A DNA stretch of 64,000 nucleotides from Planctomycetota bacterium. Lineage in GTDB: Bacteria > Planctomycetota > UBA1135 > UBA2386. Location: NCBI GenBank assembly GCA_014192625.1, contig BJHM01000001.1:251725-315724 (forward strand). The letters are read 5' to 3'. Positions 9,359 to 20,587 of the stretch are shown here, one piece after another. The first letter of the stretch is position 1; the number at the start of each line of letters is the position of its first letter. A program made the position numbers and the translations under genes. The notes beneath the pieces were generated by a model. That model made no database searches and had not been told where the DNA came from. It saw only the letters and a list, made by a program, of their open reading frames with translations.

Positions 9359-10030
9359 TAGGCAGATTAGCTCTGGCAAGCGATCCGAGCCAAAAGCCAA
9401 TGCCTATTGCTCCTGTCCCGCGAAGCCGACAAATTCAAGCGATTAGCCGCCGTGGTTCTGCGGCGCAAGTCGATAGGCTTACATGTAAGGCCTTTCGTCT
9501 TTTGCGCTTTGATAAGGTAGTTTGCAAGGTCCGGAGGAACGCCGAGCTGCCTTTTTTGGCGAAAAAACCAGAAGTAAAGCGCTCTCTGACCGAAAGTGCA
9601 GCCGGATAATGGACCTTGGCCCTGGGCCGAGGCGCATCGTTCAAGGTGCCCGCCCCAATCGATGGGGAACAAAAAACGCCAACCAAAGTTGGCTCGGCGC
9701 CTTCCGAACTCAGATCATAAGGGAGGTTGGCGCCCTGCCTGAGTCATTTGTTGCCCATAGCAAGGGGCTCTTAGATCGCAGAAAAATTCGCAAGCTCTCC
9801 TGCTGGTGGCGCAATGCACTAAATGCGGCGCAGCGTCGCAGACATTTTATTTGCTAGGCAACTTGCCTTGGCGGGCATCCAGCGTATAAATAAAAAGCCT
9901 GAAGCAGCTAGTTCGCCCCAAAGAAGGCAATGGCAGTTGATGTGGCATATTGACGGATGACGGTTACCCGTATTTGAAACTTTGGCAGCAGTGATCGATA
10001 AGCAGTGCAGCTAAACTAATTGGCAAATAT
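9359..10030. other. Gene-poor spacer
   Basis: These 672 bases between the ETF-quinone oxidoreductase and the DUF1573 gene contain only short frames of unlikely composition on both strands. The right part (from about 9,850) is visibly richer in A and T and must hold the promoter of the DUF1573 gene, but I see no convincing -35/-10 pair or terminator hairpin with a T-run. Confidence 0.5.
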
Positions 10031-10633
10031 ATGAAGTCATTAATTATTGGCGCCTTATCACTTGAATTGCTTGGGGTTGTCATAGTGGTGTCAGGGATTT
10101 GTTCGCTAGGTCTTGGACTAGATAGGGCGGCGCGACATGAAATAAAAGTTCATGAATCGCTAATGCCGCCGATTGTAAGCACTGCAGTCAATTGGCTAAC
10201 CAGCGCGCCCCCTTTGCCAAGTGCTAATAATGCGTCAGTGCGGCCAGTAGTTCGCGGGGCGCATATCCGTGACGAAGATACGGTGTTCAATTGGGGCGCA
10301 ATTTCTGCCGGCAAAAACTACCAACACACTTTTATTCTTCACAATATTGGTGACGAAGTCCTTCACATTTTAAAAACAAAACCAAATTGAGGCTGCGCAG
10401 CGGTCGCTTTCGACCGCGATATCCTCCCCGGCGGGGAGGGCAAACTCCAAGTTAATATCAACGGTCATGTTCTTCAGCCAGGTCAGTCGCTGGTGTCCAT
10501 CGAAGTCGAATGTAACGATGTAATAGGAGGACTTACACTTATCATGCGCGGCAGTGTTTTGCAAGCTGATGAGGCGGAGCCCGCGATAAATGGATTGTCT
10601 CGAATAGAAGGCGCCGGCTTGCTAGTGCGCTGA
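10031..10633 (+). CDS. DUF1573 protein with in-frame TGA at the CGC motif (Sec candidate or nonsense mutant)
   Basis: Seen: an ATG frame runs from 10031 to a TGA at 10388-10390 (119 aa), and the same frame then stays open for 80 more codons to a TGA at 10631-10633. The first part has an N-terminal membrane helix (about residues 5-30) and the first half of a DUF1573 domain (FNWGAISAGKNYQHTFILHN). The part after the TGA is the rest of the domain: GCAAVAF, then DILPGGEGKLQVNI, then VSIEVECND. In this family the join normally reads (S/N)CGCT, so the TGA sits exactly on the first Cys of the CGC motif. Inference: UGA is read as selenocysteine (U-G-C), giving a 200-aa envelope protein; the alternative is a Cys-to-stop mutation or sequence error. 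Two hairpins follow the TGA at once. No selenocysteine machinery genes lie in the window. Confidence 0.55.
10400..10439 (+). promoter_or_regulatory. Two perfect hairpins just after the in-frame TGA (SECIS candidate)
   Basis: Hairpin one: gcggtcg (10400-10406), loop cttt, cgaccgc (10411-10417), seven perfect pairs. Hairpin two: cctcccc (10423-10429), loop ggc, ggggagg (10433-10439), seven perfect pairs. The first apical loop begins 17 nt past the TGA. Bacterial SECIS elements are stem-loops inside the coding region directly after the UGA with a loop about 16-37 nt away and a G near the start of the loop; if the closing G-C pair opens, this loop starts with G. Neither hairpin has a following T-run, so they are poor terminators. 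Confidence 0.35.
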
Positions 10634-11043
10634 TAAGTGAGCAAAGGGATGAGCCGCGGCTAACAGTTCTAGTAAAGTGAGCACGATCTGGCTGGCATTG
10701 CTGGTAATAGACTAAGACAAAAAGGTTTTCCATAGCTAGCCATTAGAGCCCCTCGGCAATAAGCGCATAAAAGCGAAGTTATTGTTTTTGAACTTACGTT
10801 CCAGCATCGCGGCGCGGAATAGGCTAATTGTTGGATTAATTAGCCTGCCTGTTTGTAAGAGCGGCACTAAAATGATAGTCCTGATAGATTGGTGGCGCAT
10901 AGAGACCTTCCCGCGTGCCGGCCTGCAGCTAGGAGAAAGGTATGCGGCGCAAATCTCCGAAAGATTTTGTGATGATTTCTTCTCAGCACCTATGTCAGAA
11001 AAAAAATATCACTAAGCTCAAGGTCACTCCTTTGGAACCATAC
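10634..11043. other. Spacer between DUF1573 and TlpA-like genes
   Basis: About 410 bases with no supported gene. A minor in-frame extension of the downstream thioredoxin-like gene back to 10942 has no signal-peptide character and is not used. The sequence is richer in A and T than the flanking genes. No promoter or terminator is clear enough to place. Confidence 0.45.
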
Positions 11044-12075
11044 ATGAAGCTATCAACAATTTTTATCCTTGCAACGGCGACTCTGTTGCCAGCCCAATCA
11101 CCTGGTAAAACCAAGCCTGCTGCATTGAAGCCTCAGCCGGTAGCAGCTCCGGTCGCGCCTGCTATTGGGCACGCGACTCTTGCTGCATTGCAGCGTGATT
11201 TTCAGGAGAAAAAGTTCGCCGCGATTGATGCCTATGTGAAGGCGCACGGTGACGCGAAAGATGCCGGAGATGCAATCTTTGAGGCTGCTGATTTGGCGAA
11301 GACCCTCGGTCGCAATGATGGCGCGCTTCGGTTTGCAGACCTCTACCTGAAGCAGTTCCCAGATGGCGCGTATGCTGGTCAGATGCGCATGGCTCGCGCG
11401 GTTGCACTGCGAAGCAGCGGTGATGTCGCTGGCGCGCAGAAGACCCTCGAGGCGATTATCGAGCAGTCAGGTGACAATGTGAGCGACCTCGTCGCAGCGG
11501 TGACAACCCTCGCGGATATGTTGGTCGAAAACGGCAAGAAGGATGAGGCGATTGAGCTGATTGGAGTTTGCGTTGCTTCCCACGGCACGGTGCGCGGTTT
11601 GAAGGAGCACTTGAACGGAATCGTAAAAAACTACGAGTTGATTGGCACCGAGCCTACTGCGATCGGCCAAAACGACATTACCGGTAAGCCGATTGATCTT
11701 GCCGCCTACAAAGGCAAGGTTGTGCTGCTTGATTTTTGGGCTACATGGTGCGGCCCGTGCATTGGCGAATTGCCAAACGTGCTCGCCGCCTACGAGAAGT
11801 ATCATGGAAAGGGCTTTGAAATCGTTGGCATCAGTCTCGATGAAGACCGCGCCGCGTTTGATAAGTTCATAGTTGACCGGAAGATGACCTGGCGACATCA
11901 GTGTGATGGCAAGGGCTGGAAGAACGAGGTCGCCGTGGCCTATGGCGTGCAGTCCATTCCCGCGACCTACCTGATTGGCGCAGACGGTAAGATCGTCGCC
12001 ATGGGGCTTCGCGGTGAGCAGTTGGCGCAGCGTCTGGCAAAGTTGCTCGAAGCTCCTGCTAAGCCTGCGAAGTAA
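11044..12075 (+). CDS. Exported TlpA-like thioredoxin-domain protein
   Basis: Exported or membrane-anchored disulfide oxidoreductase of 343 aa. It has a short signal peptide (residues 1-17), a Pro/Ala-rich linker, an alpha-helical region with TPR-like repeats (about 45-195) and a C-terminal AhpC/TSA-Redoxin thioredoxin fold with the active site WCGPC (Cys236, Cys239) and the cis-Pro region SIPATYLIG. TlpA/ResA relatives reduce periplasmic disulfides, for example during cytochrome c maturation. The helical N-terminal part fused to a thioredoxin domain is a common planctomycete and bacteroidete arrangement. ATG at 11044 is chosen because it starts the hydrophobic signal sequence; there is no clear operon partner. 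Confidence 0.88.
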   Translation: MKLSTIFILATATLLPAQSPGKTKPAALKPQPVAAPVAPAIGHATLAALQRDFQEKKFAAIDAYVKAHGDAKDAGDAIFEAADLAKTLGRNDGALRFADLYLKQFPDGAYAGQMRMARAVALRSSGDVAGAQKTLEAIIEQSGDNVSDLVAAVTTLADMLVENGKKDEAIELIGVCVASHGTVRGLKEHLNGIVKNYELIGTEPTAIGQNDITGKPIDLAAYKGKVVLLDFWATWCGPCIGELPNVLAAYEKYHGKGFEIVGISLDEDRAAFDKFIVDRKMTWRHQCDGKGWKNEVAVAYGVQSIPATYLIGADGKIVAMGLRGEQLAQRLAKLLEAPAKPAK

Positions 12076-12243
12076 CCCGCCGCCGGTAGCTTTGGTGCGC
12101 CAAATCGCAAAGCGGCTCACTCAGGTGGCGGTGGCGTGCCATCCTGAGCCGCGCCAGTGCATTGGTTGGCAATGAGCTTTGCCTGAATGAGGTCAGGCAG
12201 CTCCTCGCCGCAAACACTTTTCTGATTTGCCAGCTGATCTGTA

Positions 12244-14859
12244 TCAGTTGCCGATGAAAATATTGAGACCCGCACTGACAACTATGCCGAGAGGGTTTGC
12301 GGTAGGATGGAGCACGAGATGCTGGGCGTATAGTCGCGTTGCCAGGAATGAGATTGAATTTGGGATCGCCAGATTGCTGCTTGCCGCGCCAAAGCTATCA
12401 ATGGCGACTGATTCAATCTTGTTATAGCTTGTAAGCAGAGAACAATTAGGGGCGCCAAGCGTCTCCAGTGAGAAAGGAAGCGGGCCTGCAGAGGAGCTGG
12501 TAGCGGACAGGCCGATAGTGAGAAACGCGGCGCTATTCGCGACCGTGTTGGAGAGGTGAAGCGAGATTGTGGTGCCAGTGCGCGGGATGCCGAGAGCAGT
12601 TATAATTGGCTCTGATCCACTTATAAAGTTCTCACAATACAACTTGAATGCAGGGCGGGTTATAATAGATGAGCGCGTCCAAGCCCCACCAAGTAGATTA
12701 GGCCGTTCATAGCCGAGGACTGATGTGCCTGTTGTCAGATTAGACAGGTGCGTGCGAAGGTTGCGGTGGTCAATACTGACCCAGAAAGGGCCCGCAGGAA
12801 TGTTTATCGGAACGCTAAATCCTACTCGGTAAAAGCCAGCATTCGGGCCAATTATGGCCGTGCCAATGCCAAGCGCCGTCTGGTTGATTGCGCCAGCATT
12901 ATTGCCGTAGATCATGAAAGGGGTGATCGCAATCAGCGGAGTTGAGGTCGATAAGAAAACATCCATAGCTACAACTTTTAGGTTCGTTGCAGCAAGCATT
13001 TCATAGGCAAACTCACTTGCTTGTGTGAGTGGCGCCAGAGTGCCGCCATTCGGGTTGATTGTATTGCACAGCGGTGGAATCGCCGAGCATCCGGAGCCAA
13101 AGCCAGCAGCAGTTCCGGTTACAATCGCAGTTGGCACCTCAGTGCCGGCCCAAGCGTAAGGCTGCGCAATTGCGCCACCAACGGTAACGGCAGTTACTCG
13201 CAGCGTCGCAATCCCGTTGAATCCAGCAACAAAATGCACAACTTCATAAAGGTTTCTAGGGCTGGTTGATTGCCCTATAACCGTTCCATTTGGGTCCAGT
13301 ACCGCAAGGTCTAGGTTTGACCAGGAGGTAGAATTCAAGTCCAGTCGATGCCAGGCAATGGAAGCCTGATAACTGTGACCGGCAATAACCGTGAATGTTC
13401 CGAATTGTGCTGGCGCGGTAGTGACAGCAGAGCCGGTGCCGACTCCTCCCGACGCAACCAGAGAATGCGCGAAGTCATTCCGTAACATGCCCATGCCAAA
13501 ATCGTTCCGGTTGAGGCCAGGGTTCTGTGCTGAGATGTCCAGATAGGACGCTAACAGTACAGCTTTGGTCTGCACAGCCGTCAAAAATGGAAAACGGGCT
13601 CGAAGCTGCGCTGCCGCGCCGGTTACTTGTGGGGAAGCCATCGACGTGCCCGAACCAACAAAGTTCCCACCTTCATTGTCGAGCAATGCCATCGCTGTAT
13701 TTACACCACACGCTGAGATGTCTGGATAAAATCTTCCCGAGTCACCACTTAGAAAGCCGCGTGAACTGAAGGTTGCAACGGTGTGGGTGGTTGCGTTTAA
13801 GGCGCCAACTGCGATTGCGTTGGCGGCGCCGCAGCTATTCGTCGTCGAGGCCCCGCTATTTCCAGCTGCGACGCAGCACAAAACATCCGCGTTCAGCGCC
13901 GCCGAGTCGATTGCCTGCTGTGCCAAATCGAGCGGGTTAGGACTTCCCGAGTAAGACATGTTTGCACTGACGATATTATATGTTGCGCGATCTGCCGCAA
14001 GTTGCTGCCAACCACTTGCCTGGGTTGTGGTGTAACTCGAGCCATTTGGTAGCTCTGCGATTGCGTAGCCACATATTCCTGCCATCGGAGCATGGCCGTC
14101 GTCAGCGCCGCTGGTCCCCCAGTTAGCGCCTGCGGAGATGCTGGCCACACCCGTGCCGTGCCCGTTGGTGTCGTCGGCTGATTGAGCGCCGATTTGACGA
14201 TTCACCAGTAAGCGGCTTCCGCCAATACCGCCGCCAGTTGTTAGGGCTGGATTTCCGTTGGGAAAATACACGCGGTGCGGTCGCGTTGTTCCATTCATGC
14301 TGGAATCTTGACCGGTATCAACAACACCAACTGCAACGCCCAGGCCGACGTAGCCTTGAGCCTGCAAATCATCTGCATTGTGGTTGCTTGGGTTGGTGGC
14401 TGTAATGATCGCCATCTCACACAATTCGTCAGGTTGCACGTACGACACGTTTGGCAGCTGACGCAAAAAAAGTAGCTGTGTTGGTAAGATCTCGACTGCT
14501 GCGGCATTGACAAGCCACCACTGCTGAACAACGTTTCCGCCAATGCTCTGCACTGCGGTGACGAAGGCTGCCTGGTCCTTTTTTACCTGCGCGACGAGTC
14601 CAGTCACTATTGCTGTTACCTCGGCCGCTGGCCGCCGTGAAAGAATCGCAGCGCGAAAATCGGTGAGTTCAAAGCTTCTTTGTTCAAAGTGAACGATCCA
14701 GCGCTCTGTGCCGGTAGTTGCGCCGGTCACGCCATGCTCTGGGCGGCCGGCCAGGATGGGCGCAACCTTGGTCAGTAGGCTTTCTTTTGATTCTTGCGCA
14801 CTTAGGGCGGCGATGACTAATAATACCGAAAGTGAGCGTGCAGCTTGGGTCAAAATCAT
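12244..14859 (-). CDS. Secreted subtilisin-like serine protease (S8) with planctomycete C-terminal domain
   Basis: Exported protease of 871 aa. A signal peptide (1-21, ending SAQ) and a pro-region (about 22-150) precede the S8 domain. The catalytic triad is Asp181 (VVDTGQ), His234 (NGHGTGVAS) and Ser406 (GSGTSMASP), with the oxyanion Asn334 in AAGNSG. A beta-domain (about 460-560) resembling a pre-peptidase C-terminal module follows, then a region starting FGSGCSAIPP, and finally a beta-sandwich of about 115 residues (from IITALGIPRTG to the end) of the type shared by secreted proteins in this window. The start MILTQAARS (ATG at 14857-14859) is preferred over an ATG 13 codons upstream because it opens the signal peptide. 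Confidence 0.93.
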   Translation of the reverse strand: MILTQAARSLSVLLVIAALSAQESKESLLTKVAPILAGRPEHGVTGATTGTERWIVHFEQRSFELTDFRAAILSRRPAAEVTAIVTGLVAQVKKDQAAFVTAVQSIGGNVVQQWWLVNAAAVEILPTQLLFLRQLPNVSYVQPDELCEMAIITATNPSNHNADDLQAQGYVGLGVAVGVVDTGQDSSMNGTTRPHRVYFPNGNPALTTGGGIGGSRLLVNRQIGAQSADDTNGHGTGVASISAGANWGTSGADDGHAPMAGICGYAIAELPNGSSYTTTQASGWQQLAADRATYNIVSANMSYSGSPNPLDLAQQAIDSAALNADVLCCVAAGNSGASTTNSCGAANAIAVGALNATTHTVATFSSRGFLSGDSGRFYPDISACGVNTAMALLDNEGGNFVGSGTSMASPQVTGAAAQLRARFPFLTAVQTKAVLLASYLDISAQNPGLNRNDFGMGMLRNDFAHSLVASGGVGTGSAVTTAPAQFGTFTVIAGHSYQASIAWHRLDLNSTSWSNLDLAVLDPNGTVIGQSTSPRNLYEVVHFVAGFNGIATLRVTAVTVGGAIAQPYAWAGTEVPTAIVTGTAAGFGSGCSAIPPLCNTINPNGGTLAPLTQASEFAYEMLAATNLKVVAMDVFLSTSTPLIAITPFMIYGNNAGAINQTALGIGTAIIGPNAGFYRVGFSVPINIPAGPFWVSIDHRNLRTHLSNLTTGTSVLGYERPNLLGGAWTRSSIITRPAFKLYCENFISGSEPIITALGIPRTGTTISLHLSNTVANSAAFLTIGLSATSSSAGPLPFSLETLGAPNCSLLTSYNKIESVAIDSFGAASSNLAIPNSISFLATRLYAQHLVLHPTANPLGIVVSAGLNIFIGN

Positions 14860-15282
14860 GGGCAGAGCTTTGTAATCCACTAGGCTAAAATGCAGCATAC
14901 CTTTCGCTTTCTTTACGAGGCAATTTTTTTTCGCCCGAGCAATAATTCCGTGCGTTAAGTTTTCCTGAGCAGTCCAGCCAGATCATCATTTATCAGCATA
15001 AGTAGGACGGCCGAAGAGCTATGTGCCGGGAGTTCGCTAGGCCGCATAGTTAGTTCAATGCTTGGTGCAGGCCTGGCAATGCCATCATGCACAGCCAGTT
15101 CTGGTTGACCGTTTCGCGCGTAAAAACCGCATAACTTTTTTTGACAAAAAAGCCCTGTCAACACCAGCACACTCATACCGTCGTTTTTTCTGCAAACGAA
15201 CGTAGTATGGTGGTGGACGTTTTATTTGCGTAGGGCTCAGCGTTTTGGGTGTCAGCGTCGAATTAGTCCGGTTTGCCTATCG
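14860..15282. other. Spacer upstream of the subtilisin, with a possible domain remnant
   Basis: About 420 bases between two minus-strand genes. A minus-strand frame at 14955-15176 (73 codons) includes PELAVHDGIARPAPSIELTM and SSSAVLLMLIND, which loosely follows the opening of the beta-sandwich domain found at the ends of the secreted proteases, then stops early. It may be a decayed leftover or chance resemblance. No terminator was clear downstream of the pyrimidine operon. Confidence 0.3.
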
Positions 15283-16635
15283 TCAGGCCTCGACTATCTC
15301 ATCCACGATCGAGAGGCCCCGGTCGATGATCTCAAAGGCCTCCGCCAGCTGTGTCGCGTTGATTGTTAGCGGTGGGTTGCACATGACGCCGCCCCATTGG
15401 AGCACTGTGAAGAGGCCGTTATCCCGATAGAACTTGCCGAGCTTGGCCATTACCGGATGGGAGCCGGCATAAGGCACGAGCCGCTCGCCCCGCTGGTTCT
15501 TTTGTAGTTCGATGATGCCGAAAAGACCCTGATTGCGGTGCGATCGGACGCATTTGTGCTTTAGCTGTAAGCGCCGCATGTGGTCGCTCATCAGTAGGCC
15601 CATAGCCGCGCTATTTTCGACCAGTTTTTCTTCGAGCATTACGTCGATTACTGCGATCGCGGTTGCAAGGCACATCGGATGCGCCATATAGGTTAGGCCA
15701 CCCCAAAATACGTTGTCTTGAAAGTGTTTTGCGATGCGGTCACTGACTGCCATTACGCCTAATGGCATGTAGGAACTCGTCAGCCCTTTCGCCATCGTCA
15801 AAATGTCTGGCACGATGTCGCCGTGCTCAAACGCAAACAGCTTTCCGGTGCGTCCCCAGCCGCACATGATTTCATCACACACGAGCAGGATGCAGTATTT
15901 TTCGAGCAGCGCCTTCAGGCCTTTTAGATAGCCCTTTGGTGGCGCAATGATTCCGTTCGTGCCGGTCACAGTTTCGATGAACATCGCAGCGATGGTGTGC
16001 GGTCCCTCGTATTGGATAATCTCTTCCAAGTAGCAGAGGTTGTTAGCGACGATTTCCGAATCGGTCTTGCCGAACGAATAATCATAAGGCATCGGGTCCA
16101 TCACTCTGACCACGCCAACCATTCCCGGCTCATTGGGCCACCTGCGCGGATCGCCGGTGAGCGACATCGCGCCATGTGTTGCACCGTGGTAGCTGCGATG
16201 CCGCGTTATGATCTTATTTCGCCCGGTAAATAGCCGCGCCGCTTTGATTGCGTTCTCGTTCGCCTCTGCGCCGCCGAGGGTGTAGAAAAAAGTGTTCAGG
16301 TGACCGGGTACGAGTTCGGCGAGGCGCTTAGACAGTGTTGCGCGCACCTCAGTTGCCATGCCTGGATAGACGTAAATCAGCGTCTCTGCCTGCTGCTTTA
16401 TCGCGGCGATCACCTTTGGGTGCGCGTGGCCGATGTTCACGCTCATCAACTGGCTGTTGAAGTCGATCCAGCGCTGGCCTTCTGGCGAGTAAAGGTAGAT
16501 GCCTTCTGCGCGCGCAACCGGGATCGGGTCTACTTTGCCGGTTGCTGACCAGGAGAACAGGCTGTATTTGGTGCAGGCATCGACCATCTCTTTGCCTGAC
16601 ATCGTTGGACGCTGCGATGTTGATTTGTCCGTCAT
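15283..16635 (-). CDS. Class III aminotransferase, probable beta-alanine/omega-amino acid:pyruvate type
   Basis: PLP-dependent transaminase of 450 aa. The Schiff-base lysine is Lys283 (TMAKGLTSSYMPLG), the pyridine-N-binding Asp is Asp254 (LLVCDEIMCGWGRTGK), and SYHGATHGAMSLTG carries the PLP-ring stacking region. The best match by eye is the omega-amino acid-pyruvate group (beta-alanine, taurine and related donors). As the last gene of the pyrimidine-degradation operon it would deaminate beta-alanine (from uracil) and 3-aminoisobutyrate (from thymine) to malonate or methylmalonate semialdehyde, handing these to the dehydrogenase whose gene ends 4 bp upstream. The substrate assignment rests on context. 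Confidence 0.9.
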   Translation of the reverse strand: MTDKSTSQRPTMSGKEMVDACTKYSLFSWSATGKVDPIPVARAEGIYLYSPEGQRWIDFNSQLMSVNIGHAHPKVIAAIKQQAETLIYVYPGMATEVRATLSKRLAELVPGHLNTFFYTLGGAEANENAIKAARLFTGRNKIITRHRSYHGATHGAMSLTGDPRRWPNEPGMVGVVRVMDPMPYDYSFGKTDSEIVANNLCYLEEIIQYEGPHTIAAMFIETVTGTNGIIAPPKGYLKGLKALLEKYCILLVCDEIMCGWGRTGKLFAFEHGDIVPDILTMAKGLTSSYMPLGVMAVSDRIAKHFQDNVFWGGLTYMAHPMCLATAIAVIDVMLEEKLVENSAAMGLLMSDHMRRLQLKHKCVRSHRNQGLFGIIELQKNQRGERLVPYAGSHPVMAKLGKFYRDNGLFTVLQWGGVMCNPPLTINATQLAEAFEIIDRGLSIVDEIVEA

Positions 16636-16639
16636 CTGC

Positions 16640-18130
16640 TTAGCTCATCCAGGTGTGGTCTTTTTGCAGCGCCCATTTGGCTGTGACCTTCCGCTGGCGT
16701 GTCCAAAATCGGAATCCATCCCAGCCGGTCATGTTGCCGGCACCGAATGCCGAGTCATTCCAGCCTCCGAAACCAAACGGTTCGCGTGGCACTGGCACGC
16801 CTACATTGATTCCGCACATGCCAGCTTCAACACTTTCCATTACGCGCTTTGCGACATCGCCACTCGTCGTGTAGATGCTGGCTGCATTGCCATAAGGGTT
16901 GGCGTTTTCGAACTCGATCGCGCCCTCAAGGTTTGCGACTCGCACGATGGACAGGACTGGCCCAAAGATCTCCTCGCATGAGGCGGGCATCGCCGGCGTG
17001 ACATGATCGAGGATCGTAGGGCCGACCCAGAAGCCGCCGGGATCGCCCTGCTTTTGGCGACCATCGACGATCACCTTGGCACCCATCTGCTGCGCGGTGT
17101 CGATGTATTTGGTGATGCGTTGCACGCTGGCTTTGCTGGTGACTGGGCCCACATCCGTGCCGATCACAAGCTTTGCAGTTCGAATGCGGACCGCCTCGAT
17201 GATTGCGTCGCAATCGCCGACAGCGATCAACACGGATGCCGCCATGCAGCGTTGCCCAGCGCAGCCCACGAACGACGCTACAATGTTGTCCGCCGTGAGC
17301 TCGAGGTCCGCGTCCGGAACGACGATCAGATGGTTCTTTGCGCCGCCGAGGCAGAGCGCGCGCTTGCCAGTAGCGCTGGCGCGGCCGTAGACGGCCCTTG
17401 CTACGCGCGTCGAGCCAACAAAACCTAACGCTTTGATCTGCGGATGATCGCAGAGTGCCTCGACCACTGGTTGGCCACCCTGGACGATGTTCAGCACGCC
17501 CTTTGGCAGCCCGCATTCATGGAGCAGTTGGGCAAGGCGCATCGTCGATAGCGGCACCTGCTCGCTCGGCTTTAGCACGAACGCGTTGCCGGCGACGAGT
17601 GCCTGCGGCAGCATCCAGAGTGGCACCATATTGGGGAAGTTGAAAGGCACAACGCCCGCTACTACCCCGAGCGGCGAGTAGACCTGCTCACAAGTGACGC
17701 CGCGACTCACTTCGAGCTTTTCGCCCGCGGCGAGGTTGGTAAGCGAGCAGCCATACTCAACACACTCGATGCCCTTCTCGATTTCCGCCTTCGCTTCAGC
17801 AAACAGTTTGCCGTTTTCATGCGAGAGCAGCCACGCCAGTTCGTCGAGGTTTTTTTCTAATGCCGCACGCAGCCTGTAGAAGACCTGCGCCCGGTCGCGG
17901 ATTGGCCACTTGCTCCATTCGCGTGCTGCGGCAGTGCCAGCGGCGACCGCCGCGTCGACATCGTCTTTGCCGCTCATCAGCACCTTGCTCATCGGCTTGC
18001 CGTGGCGCTTGTTGATCACCTGAATCGAGTCCTTGGATGTGCGTGGGTCGCACCACTCGCCGGCGATGTAATTGCGTGCGTTGAGAAACTGCGTCAGCTC
18101 GTAGTTCCTTGCGGTGAACGGGGGAATCAT
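16640..18130 (-). CDS. mmsA: CoA-acylating methylmalonate/malonate-semialdehyde dehydrogenase
   Basis: Aldehyde dehydrogenase superfamily enzyme of 496 aa that converts methylmalonate semialdehyde to propionyl-CoA and malonate semialdehyde to acetyl-CoA, with NAD and CoA, releasing CO2. It shows the MmsA-specific VVPFNFPNMVPLWM segment (catalytic Asn164 region), the nucleotide-site GFVGSTRVAR, LGGAKNH (which replaces the usual Glu of hydrolytic ALDHs) and the catalytic Cys295 in GCAGQRCMA. Within the operon it uses the semialdehydes made by the aminotransferase encoded next. It begins 61 bp after the dihydropyrimidinase gene ends. Confidence 0.93.
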   Translation of the reverse strand: MIPPFTARNYELTQFLNARNYIAGEWCDPRTSKDSIQVINKRHGKPMSKVLMSGKDDVDAAVAAGTAAAREWSKWPIRDRAQVFYRLRAALEKNLDELAWLLSHENGKLFAEAKAEIEKGIECVEYGCSLTNLAAGEKLEVSRGVTCEQVYSPLGVVAGVVPFNFPNMVPLWMLPQALVAGNAFVLKPSEQVPLSTMRLAQLLHECGLPKGVLNIVQGGQPVVEALCDHPQIKALGFVGSTRVARAVYGRASATGKRALCLGGAKNHLIVVPDADLELTADNIVASFVGCAGQRCMAASVLIAVGDCDAIIEAVRIRTAKLVIGTDVGPVTSKASVQRITKYIDTAQQMGAKVIVDGRQKQGDPGGFWVGPTILDHVTPAMPASCEEIFGPVLSIVRVANLEGAIEFENANPYGNAASIYTTSGDVAKRVMESVEAGMCGINVGVPVPREPFGFGGWNDSAFGAGNMTGWDGFRFWTRQRKVTAKWALQKDHTWMS

Positions 18131-18191
18131 CTGTGTGGTCTCGTCAGGATTGAAAAGCGATTGCGGTGGTCTTGGGTGCAGGACAGTGTGA

Positions 18192-20526
<2,335 letters not shown>

Positions 20527-20587
20527 GGGTGGTCTTCATGGAAACGTGAGGCAGCGTGGCGCGGATTGGTAGCGAGCAGGGGGCGGC

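Noticed and set aside
9522-9857. A 111-codon plus-strand frame after the ETF-quinone oxidoreductase
   Set aside because: Arg/Ser-rich without pattern, no start signal, and interrupted in character by low-complexity runs.
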